A DNA stretch of 64,000 nucleotides from Halomonas sp. A40-4 (GTDB lineage Bacteria; Pseudomonadota; Gammaproteobacteria; Pseudomonadales; Halomonadaceae). The position numbers were made by a program, and so were the translations under genes. Of the stretch, positions 9,123 to 18,375 are shown in pieces (the stretch's first letter is position 1; each line of letters starts with the position of its first letter). The notes under the pieces are model-generated. The model searched no databases. It was not told the origin of the DNA and saw nothing but the letters and a program-made list of their open reading frames with translations. The stretch is taken from assembly GCF_015767635.1 (NCBI RefSeq), contig NZ_CP065230.1, positions 3,844,001 to 3,908,000 on the forward strand, in the 5' to 3' direction.

Positions 9123-9518
9123 ATGGAAAAGCTATTTATCGACCGGGCGCCCCAGCCTATCGCGCCCTTTTCCCACGCCTGCCGCGTGGGCGATCTGGTA
9201 TTTATTACCGGACAAATGCCCACCGTGCCGGAAACCAACGAAATGCTGCTCGGCACTTTCACCGAACAGACCCATCGTGTCATGCAGAACCTGGCGATTG
9301 TGCTGGAGGAAGTGGGAAGCAGTTTCGAGCACGTGGTGCAGTCGCGGGTGTTTATTACCAACATGGGCCACTTCGACGAGGTCAACAGGGTCTACGCGAG
9401 CTACTTCCCGCAGCCGTTACCCACGCGTACCTGCATTGGCGTCACGGGACTCGCCGGTGGTGCCGACGTGGAAGTCGACATGATTGCCTGGATCCCACCG
9501 TCTGAAGGCAACTCTTAG
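9123..9518 (+). CDS. ridA: RidA family enamine/imine deaminase
   Basis: A 131-residue protein of the YjgF/YER057c/UK114 family. Visible features are FITGQMPTVPETNE, the central helix VLEEVGSSFEHVVQSRVFITNM, the PTRTCIGV segment with the conserved arginine, and the C-terminal ADVEVDMIAWIP. RidA proteins hydrolyse reactive 2-aminoacrylate-type imines released by PLP enzymes. Its place after an amino acid transporter fits a role in amino acid catabolism, which is inference. An AAGGA ribosome site precedes the ATG. Its stop overlaps the stop of the convergent phosphatase gene by 4 bases. Confidence 0.92.
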   Translation: MEKLFIDRAPQPIAPFSHACRVGDLVFITGQMPTVPETNEMLLGTFTEQTHRVMQNLAIVLEEVGSSFEHVVQSRVFITNMGHFDEVNRVYASYFPQPLPTRTCIGVTGLAGGADVEVDMIAWIPPSEGNS

Positions 9519-10108
9519 GGCCCTATCAACGTAATACTGGCAGGCAATAGCGCTGCCTGTTCACGGTGCTGGCCAAGCGGTTTTCCAGCAAGCGCCGTGA
9601 GCAGGATCTGCAGCGGATCGCCGTGGCTGACCAGGGCGATGGTTTCCCCGCTGGCCGCTTGCTCCCAGTCGTCTATCACCGCTCGCATACGCTTTGCCAC
9701 CGCGCTCACCGCCTCCACCTGGAGGTGCTGATGCTCGGCGTCCTGGGCATCCAATACCCATATACTGGGATAGCGTTCATCGCTCTGCCCCTCCAACTCG
9801 CCAAAATAGCGCTCCCTTAAGCGCGTCTCCACGCTTGGTGTGAGTCCAAACGCGTCGGCAATGTGGGCAGCCGTTTGCGACGTGCGCAAAAAGTCCGAGT
9901 GCACCACGCGAGTGGGTATCGGCCACTGCCAGTCAGCCACCCGTTGGGCAAGTTGCTGCTCACCCTGCTCGGAAAGCCCGAAGTTCGTCACGCCGTGTTC
10001 GGGCGAGCTGACAATCACCCCCTGTTGATTCGCCTGGCTATGGCCGTGGCGTATTAGCAAATAGCGATTGCGCCAATGGTCGTAAGGCGCCTGTAAAGTA
10101 TTTGACAT
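9515..10108 (-). CDS. histidine phosphatase family protein
   Basis: A 197-residue protein of the phosphoglycerate mutase-like superfamily. The phospho-histidine loop is LIRHGHSQAN (residues 17-26), the acid/base region is RLRERYFGELEG, and the second catalytic His is in LVSHGDPLQ. It probably removes a phosphate from a small metabolite or protein; the substrate is unknown. The start at 10108 is a best choice but has no clear ribosome site. The frame is open well upstream, into the region used by the divergent phnD gene. The start codon falls inside a PHO-box candidate for phnD. Confidence 0.85.
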   Translation of the reverse strand: MSNTLQAPYDHWRNRYLLIRHGHSQANQQGVIVSSPEHGVTNFGLSEQGEQQLAQRVADWQWPIPTRVVHSDFLRTSQTAAHIADAFGLTPSVETRLRERYFGELEGQSDERYPSIWVLDAQDAEHQHLQVEAVSAVAKRMRAVIDDWEQAASGETIALVSHGDPLQILLTALAGKPLGQHREQAALLPASITLIGP

Positions 10109-10119
10109 AAGTTTGTCAC
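10102..10119 (+). promoter_or_regulatory. candidate PHO box for the phnDCEE operon
   Basis: TTGACATAAGTTTGTCAC matches the PhoB consensus CTGTCATAAATCTGTCAC at 14 of 18 positions, with two 7-base half-sites 11 bases apart. It also contains TTGACA as a -35-like hexamer and a GTTTGT/ACAAAC dyad (10111-10123). It lies 145 bases before phnD. Phosphonate transport operons are known PhoB targets. A possible -10, TAGATT, lies at 10126. Confidence 0.6.
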
Positions 10120-10263
10120 AAACCCTAGATTGAAAGTGTCTACTTTCGAAAATAATCATCCTTCGCATCAAATGTCCACTTATGAAACATTTCCCGCTTT
10201 CTGAGTAGAAAATCCCAGCGAAGGGAAGCGATAACACAAAAACAACACACAACGAGGCTTATT

Positions 10264-11256
10264 ATGACAACGCCGCTCTTTCGCAAGCGCCCGCTTGCAA
10301 TGCTCACCGCTGTATCGCTATTGCCGCTCGCACTGCTATCCACCCAAGCCTACGCTGAATGTGAGCGTGGCGACCTGGCGGATATCTACTGTGACGCCGA
10401 TGGGGATATGGTGGCTGACCGGCCAAGCGATGAATCGGAATGGGCCAACCCCGATACGCTGATCTTCGCCTACACCCCGGTCGAAGATCCGGCCATTTAT
10501 TCGGATATCTGGCAGCCCTTTATCGACCACCTTGAGGAGGTTACCGAACGCGATGTGCGCTTCTTCGCCGTGCAGTCAAACGCCGCTCAGGTCGAAGCCA
10601 TGCGCAGCGGTCGGCTGCATATTGCCGGTTTCTCCACCGGCCCCACGCCCTTTGCCGTGAATCTCGCCGGTGCAGTACCGTTTGCCTTGATGGGCTCCGA
10701 CGACGGCCGATTCGGCTATACCCTGCAGCTGTTCACCCATGTCGACTCCGATATCCATGAAGTGGAAGACCTCAAGGGCAAGCGCGTCGCCCATACCTCG
10801 CCGACCTCCAACTCGGGTAACCAGGCCCCCCGCGCGTTGCTGCCCGAATTTGGCATCACCCCCGGTGAAGATTATGAAGTGATCTACTCCGGCAGCCACG
10901 ACCAGTCCATGCTCGGCGTTGTCGCTCAAGACTATGACGCCGCCCCGGTGGCATCGGAAGTCGTCGAGCGCATGGCCGCACGGGGTCTTTATGATGAGGA
11001 AGATGTTCGCCTGATCTACGAGTCCGACAGCTTCCCCACTACCTCGTATAACTACGCACACAACCTGCACCCGGATCTGGTCGACAAAATCGAGGAGGCC
11101 TTCTTCAGCTTTGATTTTGCGGGCACCGAACTAGGCGAAGAGTTTGAAGGCGTCGAGAAATTCATCCCTATCAATTACAAAGATAACTGGCAGGTGATTC
11201 GTACCATCCAGTCCGCTAATGGCGTGAGCTATACGCCGGAAAACCTGGAAGAGTAA
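10264..11256 (+). CDS. phnD: phosphonate/phosphite ABC transporter, binding protein
   Basis: A 330-residue exported binding protein. A signal peptide of about 31 residues ends AYA before ECERG. The PhnD core shows LIFAYTPVEDPAIYSDIWQP, the ligand segment RLHIAGFSTGPTPFAVN, and DLKGKRVAHTSPTSNSGNQAPR. Unusually, the mature N-terminus carries two Cys (C33, C43) and an Asp-rich loop DADGDMVAD (44-52) like a calcium-binding thrombospondin type 3 or EF-hand loop. It delivers phosphonate, phosphite or a related oxyanion to PhnC/PhnE; the exact ligand is unclear. No C-P lyase genes are in the window, so uptake rather than breakdown is all that is shown here. Confidence 0.92.
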   Translation: MTTPLFRKRPLAMLTAVSLLPLALLSTQAYAECERGDLADIYCDADGDMVADRPSDESEWANPDTLIFAYTPVEDPAIYSDIWQPFIDHLEEVTERDVRFFAVQSNAAQVEAMRSGRLHIAGFSTGPTPFAVNLAGAVPFALMGSDDGRFGYTLQLFTHVDSDIHEVEDLKGKRVAHTSPTSNSGNQAPRALLPEFGITPGEDYEVIYSGSHDQSMLGVVAQDYDAAPVASEVVERMAARGLYDEEDVRLIYESDSFPTTSYNYAHNLHPDLVDKIEEAFFSFDFAGTELGEEFEGVEKFIPINYKDNWQVIRTIQSANGVSYTPENLEE

Positions 11257-11263
11257 AACGTTA

Positions 11264-11284
11264 CGCACCGCCATTGGCGGTGCG
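11264..11284 (+). promoter_or_regulatory. intergenic hairpin between phnD and phnC
   Basis: CGCACCGCC pairs perfectly with GGCGGTGCG around an ATT loop and is followed by a partly T-rich stretch. It probably lets phnD mRNA accumulate above that of the downstream transporter genes. Confidence 0.7.
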
Positions 11285-11312
11285 GTTATTTTTCGACGAT
11301 GGACGCGAACAC

Positions 11313-12110
11313 ATGCTGGAAATTACCAATCTGGTCAAACGTTATGGCCACGATGAAGCCGTGCTGAAAGGGCTTGATCTCAAGGTAGAGGGAAACAGCG
11401 TCGTTTCTATCGTAGGCGCTTCGGGGGCGGGTAAAAGCACCATGCTGAGGTGCATCAACCGCCTGGTCGAGCCGACATCCGGCTCCATCAAGCTCAACGG
11501 CAACGAGCTTGTGCACCTGAGAGGGGCGGAGCTACGTCGCGCGCGACGCAAGATTGGCATGGTATTTCAGGGTTTTAACCTGCTGGACCGGTTGACCGTG
11601 ATGGAAAACGTGCTGGCCGGGCGCTTGGGCTATGTGAACCTCTACCAGGCGATTTCACGCCGCTACCCTCAGTCCGATATCGAGCGTGCCTTTGTACTGA
11701 TGGAGCGCGTGGGCATTGCCCACTATGCCAACAAGCGCGCCGACGAGCTTTCCGGCGGTGAGCGCCAGCGGGTCGGGGTGGTGCGCGCATTGATGCAAGA
11801 GCCTGATGTGCTGCTCGCCGATGAGCCCACCGCCTCACTCGACCCGCGTACGTCAGAGCAGATCATGGTTCTGCTGCAAAGCCTGGCAAGCGAGCTGTCG
11901 TTGCCGGTGCTGATTAATATTCACAACGTCGCCCAGGCAAAGACCTATACCGAGCGCATCGTGGGCTTACGCCACGGCAAGATGATCTTTGATGGCTTGC
12001 CCGCGGACTTCAACAAAGACGCTCTGGATGCCATCTACGGCGGCATAGACGCGCCGGACGATGCGATCACCGATACACCCGCGGAGGAACACGCTCATGA
12101 CTCCGCCTGA
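11313..12110 (+). CDS. phnC: phosphonate/phosphite ABC transporter, ATPase
   Basis: A 265-residue ABC ATPase of the PhnC family. Walker A GASGAGKS is at 35-42, the Q-loop is FQGFNLLDRL, the signature is LSGGERQR (146-153), and Walker B is VLLADE (166-171). NVLAGRLGY after the Q-loop is characteristic of PhnC. It powers uptake through the two PhnE permeases. The start at 11313 gives the family-typical MLEITNLVKRYG; an in-frame upstream ATG would read through the hairpin. Its 3' end overlaps phnE by 14 bases. Confidence 0.93.
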   Translation: MLEITNLVKRYGHDEAVLKGLDLKVEGNSVVSIVGASGAGKSTMLRCINRLVEPTSGSIKLNGNELVHLRGAELRRARRKIGMVFQGFNLLDRLTVMENVLAGRLGYVNLYQAISRRYPQSDIERAFVLMERVGIAHYANKRADELSGGERQRVGVVRALMQEPDVLLADEPTASLDPRTSEQIMVLLQSLASELSLPVLINIHNVAQAKTYTERIVGLRHGKMIFDGLPADFNKDALDAIYGGIDAPDDAITDTPAEEHAHDSA

Positions 12111-12909
12111 CGCCCAGGCATCAACGCCACGCACCTGGAAAAAACCACCATTTATTGCCAACCCCTTGCTGCGCTACGGCTTGATCCTCGTCGGCGTCGT
12201 CTACTTGGTCTGGGCCTTTGGCTCACTGCCGTTCAACTGGGCGCGGATTGCAGAAGGCCTTCCCCGCGCAGGGCGTATTTTCGGCGGTGGTTTCCCACCC
12301 AGTCTTGAGCGCTATGAGCTGCTGATCACAGGCTTCAAGGAAAGCTTTCAAATCGCCATCATGGCGACGCTGCTGGGCGTTTTGCTGTCGATTCCGTTTG
12401 CCGTCATGGCCGCGCGCAACATTGCACCGATGCCGATATATATCATTGGCCGGGCGGTGATCATCATCTCGCGCAGCTTCCATCCGGTCATCGTGGCGAT
12501 TCTATTCGTCGCCGCCGTCGGTTTTGGTCCTCTCGCAGGGATTTTGACGCTTATCCTCTATTCGATCGGTTTTGTGGGCAAGCTCCTCGCCGAAGAGATC
12601 GAAGAAATTGACTGGGGCCAGGTCGAAGCCATGAAGGCAGCAGGTGCAGGCTACGGGGCCATTCTGTTCTATGCGGTCTTCCCGCAGATACTACCGCGCC
12701 AGGTGGGGCTTTCCATGTACCAGCTCGACAGCAACCTGCGTGCCTCCGCAGTGGTCGGGATTGTCGGCGCGGGCGGCATTGGCAGCACACTGATGAACGC
12801 CTTTGGACGCTACGATTACGATTTCGCGTTTGCGATTCTACTCGTCATCATCGCGGTCATTCTGATCAGTGAAGGCATCAGCGGCTGGGTAAGGAAAAAA
12901 ATATGGTAG
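12097..12909 (+). CDS. phnE: phosphonate/phosphite ABC transporter, permease 1
   Basis: A 270-residue inner-membrane permease with about six helices. It has SRSFHPVIVAILFVAAVGFGPLAG and the coupling loop WGQVEAMKAAGAGYGAILFYAVFPQILP, both diagnostic for PhnE. A GGAGG lies 9 bases before the ATG at 12097, inside the end of phnC. It overlaps the second phnE gene by 7 bases, so phnC-phnE-phnE are translated together. Two different PhnE subunits probably make a heterodimeric channel. Confidence 0.92.
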   Translation: MTPPDAQASTPRTWKKPPFIANPLLRYGLILVGVVYLVWAFGSLPFNWARIAEGLPRAGRIFGGGFPPSLERYELLITGFKESFQIAIMATLLGVLLSIPFAVMAARNIAPMPIYIIGRAVIIISRSFHPVIVAILFVAAVGFGPLAGILTLILYSIGFVGKLLAEEIEEIDWGQVEAMKAAGAGYGAILFYAVFPQILPRQVGLSMYQLDSNLRASAVVGIVGAGGIGSTLMNAFGRYDYDFAFAILLVIIAVILISEGISGWVRKKIW

Positions 12910-13712
12910 ATCACGCTCAACAACTTGCCGACCGCGTCTGGCAGCGTCACAACCCCAGGCAGCGCCTTATCCGCTTCGCTGTGCTCCTCGCGACCGTAAT
13001 GGTGGTTTTCTGGGCAGTGCGCGATATTGATATCTTCTGGCCCTGGGTGTGGGACGCGCCCAATCAGATATCCGGGCTTGGCGCCCGTATGTGGCCGCCC
13101 AGTGGCGAAGGCTTGAACAACATCATTGGCGCCCTGATCGAGACCGTGCATATTGCCACCCTGGCCACTTTCCTGACGATTTTTCTCGCCCTGCCGGTGG
13201 CCTATATTGCTGCCCAGAACACGACTCCGAACCGGGCCTGCCTGTGGTTTGGGCGTTTCATTCTCGTCTCCAGCCGCTCGGTAAACACCATTATCTGGGC
13301 ACTGCTGTTCGTGGCAATTTTCGGTCCCGGGGTACTCGCCGGCATTCTGGCGATCGTGTTTCGTTCCATCGGCTTCATCGGCAAGCTGATGGGTGAGGCG
13401 ATCGAGGAGATTGACCGGCGCCCGGTTGAGGCCATGGAAGCCACCGGCGCCTCCAAAGCCAAGGTGATTGCCTATGCAGTGGTCCCACAGGTCATGCCTG
13501 CCTTTTTTGCCATTGTGATTCTGCGCTGGGATATCAACATTCGTGAATCGACGGTATTGGGACTGGTGGGTGCCGGTGGTATCGGGGTTATCCTGCAAGG
13601 TTCGATTGATACCTTCGCCTGGCAGACCGTGGCCACCATCTTGATTGCCATCATCGTGCTGGTGCTGATTGGCGAGGCCGTCACGAGCCTGCTGCGGAGC
13701 AAGGTGCTTTAA
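12903..13712 (+). CDS. phnE: phosphonate/phosphite ABC transporter, permease 2
   Basis: A 269-residue second PhnE-type permease. SSRSVNTIIWALLFVAIFGPGVLAG and the coupling loop RRPVEAMEATGASKAKVIAYAVVPQVMP parallel those of the first permease but differ enough that the two are old paralogs, not a recent copy. AAGGA precedes the ATG. It is the last gene of the phnDCEE operon; no obvious terminator was found in the 92 bases that follow. Confidence 0.92.
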   Translation: MVDHAQQLADRVWQRHNPRQRLIRFAVLLATVMVVFWAVRDIDIFWPWVWDAPNQISGLGARMWPPSGEGLNNIIGALIETVHIATLATFLTIFLALPVAYIAAQNTTPNRACLWFGRFILVSSRSVNTIIWALLFVAIFGPGVLAGILAIVFRSIGFIGKLMGEAIEEIDRRPVEAMEATGASKAKVIAYAVVPQVMPAFFAIVILRWDINIRESTVLGLVGAGGIGVILQGSIDTFAWQTVATILIAIIVLVLIGEAVTSLLRSKVL

Positions 13713-13804
13713 GCCAAGTGTTGTTATCCAGGGTGAGCGTTTGACCTAGCGCTAAACGCTTGCCATGGTTAAGTGACCACTAACGACAAGGAGGATGCGT
13801 CACG

Positions 13805-14236
13805 ATGACCACCTATATTGTTGTCGCTGATGCCGCGCGTGCGCGCATTTTTACCCGCGAAGCGCTGACACTCACCGAGCAGGAAAGCTTGGTACACGCC
13901 GAAGGGCGCCTGCACGAGGGCGACCTGGTCACCGACCGTCCGGGTGCCGACGTTCACGAATCCAATTCGACCAGCGCGCGCAGTTCCGGTGAAGAGGGAG
14001 CCGCCTCCAAACACGAGAACGAGCTGTTCGCCAAGCAGGTCGCCAACCACCTTTATAACGCTCGAGTAGGTAACAGCTTAGAGAAGCTCATCATGGTCGC
14101 TCCACCCAAATTCTTGGGCCTGCTGCGCGACAAGCTCGATGGCCCCACGCAAAAACTTGTGATTCATACCCTTTCCAAAGATCTGAGCAAAGCCTCGCTG
14201 ACGGATATTCAAACGGCCGTGAGCGACCTGCGCTAA
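13805..14236 (+). CDS. host attachment family protein
   Basis: A 143-residue soluble protein with the N-terminal signature TYIVVADAARARIFTRE and the C-terminal KLIMVAPPKFLGLLRDKL of the Host_attach family (described for a plant-attachment protein of Agrobacterium, and related to the archaeo-eukaryotic release factor-like bacterial fold). A charged, low-complexity stretch of Ser, Glu and His lies in the middle (about 55-75). A strong AAGGAGG lies 11 bases before the ATG. The biochemical role is not known; the family is common in Halomonas-like bacteria, so attachment to hosts is not implied here. Confidence 0.85.
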   Translation: MTTYIVVADAARARIFTREALTLTEQESLVHAEGRLHEGDLVTDRPGADVHESNSTSARSSGEEGAASKHENELFAKQVANHLYNARVGNSLEKLIMVAPPKFLGLLRDKLDGPTQKLVIHTLSKDLSKASLTDIQTAVSDLR

Positions 14237-14359
14237 CCCAGCGACGACATCCACCTCTCACTTGCCTAAAGAAACGATCGCTCTTGCCGATAGACGTGCG
14301 TGATCAATGACAGGGCGTGGCACCCGCGCCCTGATATGCACCTCGACTTGAGAGCGACC

Positions 14360-16246
14360 ATGTTTGCATCCCTGCGCGCCAAGCTATTACTCACAACCCT
14401 AGTGGCGATTATCCTTGCCCTGGTCATCAATGGCATAGCCAGCTACATCACCGTCAAGCACCACAATACCCAGCAGGTTACCCGCAACCTGAACGCAGTC
14501 GTCAATGGAAATACCCTGGCGATTGACGAATGGTTTAACGCCCGATACAGCATGCTTGCCAGTATGGATGAGGCGGCCACTAGCGACGCTCCGCTAGAAG
14601 CCCTGCGGCAATTAGCCGACTCCGGCGACTTCATGACGGCCTATATGGCCTACCCCGAGACATCTGACGCTGTATTTTCTGATGGCTGGGAGCCACCGAG
14701 CGATTACGACCCACGCCAACGTCCCTGGTACCAGGATGCTGTCGAGGCCAAAGACACGATCATCACCGCCCCTTACGTGGACGCCCAAAGCGGCGGCTTA
14801 ATCGTCACCTTTGCGCACCCTTACTATCAGAATGGTGAACTGGCGGCGGTGGTCGGTGGCGACATTACCATCCAGGCTGTCATCGAGATCGTTGCGAGCA
14901 TTGCGCCTACCCCGTCAAGCTTTGGCTTTTTAACCACCGGCGACGGCACGCTGGTCGCTCACCCCAACGCCGAGTTGGCACTAGAGCCTTCCACCGCACT
15001 CAGCGACCAGTTGGATGCCGGTTATCTTCAGCAGATTGCGGCCAGCAACGAGCCCCAGGCCCTGACACTGGAGGGCCGTGAGATGTTGCTGCAAGGTGGC
15101 GCCGTCGGCGGCAACAGCGATTGGCACCTCATGGTGGCAATGGATGAGCACGAGGCCACCGCCGGACTACGCGGGATTGCCACCACGTCGATCATCACGC
15201 TCCTGATTGTCGCAGTGATAACCGCCATCGCGCTTAGTCTGCTGCTCAAATGGTTGCTGCGCCGTCTTTTATCGGCCCGCGATGCGATGAATGACATCGC
15301 CTCGGGCGAAGGCGACCTGACCCAGCGCCTACCGGAGGAGGGTAACGACGAGATCACCCAGATTGCCGCCGCCTTCAACCGCTTTGTGGCTACCATGGAC
15401 ACGGTACTGCAGGATGTGCGCTCCAGCAGTGAATCGGTCCACAACGCCGCCACGGAAATCGCCAACGGCGGCCAGGACCTGTCGCGGCGTACTGAAAACA
15501 CCGCCTCCAGCCTGCAACAGACGTCTGCCTCAATGGAGGAGATCACCAGTACGGTCGAGCACACATCGACGTCCGCCAAAGAAGCCAACCAGCTATCCCA
15601 GGCGGCATCCGATGTTGCCGGCCGTGGCGGCCAGGCGGTATCAGAGGTCATCACGACGATGGAAGATATCGCCGAGTCCTCGGGCAAGATTGGCGATATC
15701 GTCTCGCTGATGAACAACATCGCCTTCCAGACCAACCTGCTGGCACTCAATGCCTCGGTAGAAGCCGCACGGGCCGGTGAACACGGCCGTGGGTTTGCTG
15801 TGGTAGCGGAAGAGGTGCGTAAGCTTGCTCAACGCAGCAATGACGCCGCCAACGATATTAAAAACCTGATCGAAGACGCCCAGGGCAAGGTCCAAAACGG
15901 TTCCAAACGGGTGCACAACGCCGGTGAAACCATGGACGACATCGTCAATAACATCACCCGTGTCACCGATGTGCTCGGCGAAATCACCTCCGCAACGACG
16001 GAGCAAAGTGACGGTATCGGTCAGGTGAACATTGCGGTGGCTGACCTTGACCGCATGACCCAGGAAAACGCGGCCATGGTGGAAGAATCGACCACCGCCG
16101 CCGAGCAGCTCAAGGATCAGGCCGACCATCTCACCGAGACCATCAGCCGATTTAAACTGTCGAGTGGTTCAGCCACACAGGCTGGCCATCTTATGACATC
16201 CGCTCCAAAGTCGCCGCAGGCGGCTCTCGCGCATAGAGAGAATTAA
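14360..16246 (+). CDS. methyl-accepting chemotaxis protein, dCache amino-acid sensor
   Basis: A 628-residue transmembrane chemoreceptor. TM1 is at about 8-30, a periplasmic dCache_1 domain at about 35-270, TM2 at about 275-295, then HAMP and a methyl-accepting signalling domain with the conserved tip [21 protein letters not shown]. The sensor shows the full amino-acid-binding dCache motif: Y116, R121, W123, Y124, D126 and D168, with the same spacing as in PctA of Pseudomonas aeruginosa. That points to chemotaxis toward L-amino acids. The start at 14360 follows GAGAG; earlier in-frame starts add a non-membrane tail. No C-terminal CheR-tethering pentapeptide is seen. A second receptor gene follows 5 bases later. 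Confidence 0.93.
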   Translation: MFASLRAKLLLTTLVAIILALVINGIASYITVKHHNTQQVTRNLNAVVNGNTLAIDEWFNARYSMLASMDEAATSDAPLEALRQLADSGDFMTAYMAYPETSDAVFSDGWEPPSDYDPRQRPWYQDAVEAKDTIITAPYVDAQSGGLIVTFAHPYYQNGELAAVVGGDITIQAVIEIVASIAPTPSSFGFLTTGDGTLVAHPNAELALEPSTALSDQLDAGYLQQIAASNEPQALTLEGREMLLQGGAVGGNSDWHLMVAMDEHEATAGLRGIATTSIITLLIVAVITAIALSLLLKWLLRRLLSARDAMNDIASGEGDLTQRLPEEGNDEITQIAAAFNRFVATMDTVLQDVRSSSESVHNAATEIANGGQDLSRRTENTASSLQQTSASMEEITSTVEHTSTSAKEANQLSQAASDVAGRGGQAVSEVITTMEDIAESSGKIGDIVSLMNNIAFQTNLLALNASVEAARAGEHGRGFAVVAEEVRKLAQRSNDAANDIKNLIEDAQGKVQNGSKRVHNAGETMDDIVNNITRVTDVLGEITSATTEQSDGIGQVNIAVADLDRMTQENAAMVEESTTAAEQLKDQADHLTETISRFKLSSGSATQAGHLMTSAPKSPQAALAHREN

Positions 16247-16251
16247 CAATA

Positions 16252-18354
16252 ATGAAATTTAAGTCTGTCCGCACCCTTATTGCCACGCTGGTCGGTGGCT
16301 GCATACTGCTGGTTGTCGCGGCGTTGGTTATTTATTCGGTGATTGCCAACGCCCGCTCCCAGGCACTGGTTGAAAAGCAGACGAAAACGCTGCTCGAACA
16401 AAACATAGAGGCTCGCCTGGCAGCGACCGCTTCGGCCCAGACCGAAGAAATCAAGGGCGAGCTCGAACATGCTCTGACGCTTGCCCAAAGCCTGGCGAAC
16501 ACCAATGCCATGCTGGGTCAGGAAGACGACGAGGGCCAGCCGTTGATGACCATGAGCCGCGAAGAGCTTTCGCGGCTTGTGCGTCAGACCGTGGTGGACA
16601 ACCCCGACCTGCTCGACGCTTTTATCGGCTGGGAGCCCGATGCCTTTGATAGCGATGACTTGTATACCGGCCGTGAGGATCAAGGTTACGGCCCGGACGG
16701 TCGCTTCATGCCGTGGTGGTACCGCACCGAAAGCGGCGATATCGAGGTGCTGGCGCTGGGCAGTGACATGGAAAACCAGCAGCGCGATGCCGATGGCATT
16801 CGGCGCGGGGAATACTATCTGTGCCCCAAAGAAACGAAGCGTACCTGCGTGGTCGACCCTCACTATTACGACTACAACGGCGAGACGTTGCTGGTTACGT
16901 CGTTCAATGCCCCCATTCTGGTCGACGGTGAGTTCCGCGGCAGCGCCGGTGTCGACCTGTCGGTGGAGTTCATTCAAAGCTTGCTGGAAGAGGCCAATCA
17001 GTCGCTCTACGATGGCGCGGGCGAAATCGCCCTGATCGCCTCGCACGGGGCATTGGCTGCGCACACCAGCGAGCCTGACCTGCTCGGCAAGCACGCTGAC
17101 GAGGTGCTGGGTGAAGACCTCCAGGCCGGCATCGCCCAGGCTCAGCAAGGGGAAAATGTCCGCAGGCTCAACACGGGCCAGGGCATGACCGAGCTTTATT
17201 GGCCTTTCTCAGTCGATGAAAGCGGTAACCCCTGGGTGCTGATGATCCGGCTGCCTGAAAGTGCCGTCCTGGCCGGTCTCAATGACCTGCAGACACAGAT
17301 GGAAAGCCAGCGCGAGGCCTCGACACTCGGCATGATTGGCATGGGGCTGGTCATCGCCTTGCTGGGCCTGGTGGCCAGCTGGTTGCTGGGTAGCAGCATC
17401 TCGCGTCCCCTCAAGCATTTGGCCAGCCGCATGCAGGCGATCGCTTCCGGCAACGGCGACCTGACCCAACGCCTGCCGGTACAGGGTCGTGATGAGAGCG
17501 CGGCGGTGGCAGAGCAATTCAATGCCTTTGCTGACAAGATCCAGGCCATCCTGCTTGATGTCCGACGCAGCAGTGAATCCGTCAATCACGCCGCCAATGA
17601 AATCACCCAGGGCGGTCGCGATCTTTCAAGTCGCACCGAACAAGCGGCTTCCAGCCTGCAGCAGACATCGTCTGCCATGGAGGAAATCAGCAGCACCGTG
17701 GCGCATACGACCAGCGCCTCGCAGGAGGCCAGCGGCCTTTCCAAAACCGCCTCGCAGCTGGCAGAGCGCACCGACAAAGCCTTTGGACAAGTCGTGACCA
17801 CCATGGACGACATCCGCACCACATCGGCAGAGATTCAGGATATCGTCAGCGTCATCGACGGGATTGCCTTTCAGACTAACCTACTGGCGCTGAACGCCTC
17901 GGTAGAGGCCGCCCGCGCGGGAGAACAGGGCCGCGGCTTTGCCGTGGTGGCCAATGAAGTCCGTCAGTTGGCATCGCGTGCCAGCGACGCGGCCAAGGAT
18001 ATTCGCCAGCGGATCGATACCTCTACCGAAAAGGTGGCAAGCGGCACGCAAATGGTGCGCGACGCCGAGGCCGCAATGCACGAGCTTGCCGAAAGTGTCT
18101 CCCGAGTCACCCAGATGCTGGGCGATATCAGCACGGCGGCTGGTGAGCAGAATGACGGTATCAGCCAGGTCAGCATTGCGGTTACCGACCTGGACCAGAT
18201 GACCCAGCAGAACGCCGCGCTGGTGCAGGAGTCAACCACCGCTGCCGAGCAGTTGAAAGACCAGGCCGACTATCTTGCCGAGCTGGTGGGCGGATTCACC
18301 TTGGAGGAAGACCGGGACCGGTCGGCGTTACCGGCCCCTGAAAAGCGCCGTTAA
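16252..18354 (+). CDS. methyl-accepting chemotaxis protein, large Cache sensor
   Basis: A 700-residue chemoreceptor. TM1 is at about 8-30, a large periplasmic Cache-type sensor at about 40-345, TM2 at about 355-378, then HAMP and the signalling domain with [22 protein letters not shown]. The sensor carries GRFMPWWYR and the disulfide-capable CPKETKRTC. It lacks the Y-x4-R-x-W-Y-x-D amino-acid motif found in the preceding receptor, so the ligand class differs and is unknown. The signalling halves of the two receptors are close relatives, suggesting duplication followed by sensor exchange. Co-transcription with the upstream receptor is likely. Confidence 0.92.
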   Translation: MKFKSVRTLIATLVGGCILLVVAALVIYSVIANARSQALVEKQTKTLLEQNIEARLAATASAQTEEIKGELEHALTLAQSLANTNAMLGQEDDEGQPLMTMSREELSRLVRQTVVDNPDLLDAFIGWEPDAFDSDDLYTGREDQGYGPDGRFMPWWYRTESGDIEVLALGSDMENQQRDADGIRRGEYYLCPKETKRTCVVDPHYYDYNGETLLVTSFNAPILVDGEFRGSAGVDLSVEFIQSLLEEANQSLYDGAGEIALIASHGALAAHTSEPDLLGKHADEVLGEDLQAGIAQAQQGENVRRLNTGQGMTELYWPFSVDESGNPWVLMIRLPESAVLAGLNDLQTQMESQREASTLGMIGMGLVIALLGLVASWLLGSSISRPLKHLASRMQAIASGNGDLTQRLPVQGRDESAAVAEQFNAFADKIQAILLDVRRSSESVNHAANEITQGGRDLSSRTEQAASSLQQTSSAMEEISSTVAHTTSASQEASGLSKTASQLAERTDKAFGQVVTTMDDIRTTSAEIQDIVSVIDGIAFQTNLLALNASVEAARAGEQGRGFAVVANEVRQLASRASDAAKDIRQRIDTSTEKVASGTQMVRDAEAAMHELAESVSRVTQMLGDISTAAGEQNDGISQVSIAVTDLDQMTQQNAALVQESTTAAEQLKDQADYLAELVGGFTLEEDRDRSALPAPEKRR

Positions 18355-18375
18355 GGAGAAGAGCGCCGTTAAGGA
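18344..18375. repeat. 18-bp tandem duplication over two stop codons
   Basis: AGCGCCGTTAAGGA occurs at 18344 and again at 18362, with period 18. The first copy carries the stop of the chemoreceptor gene (+), the second the stop of the LysR gene (-). This is a small local duplication at the convergent junction. Confidence 0.85.
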
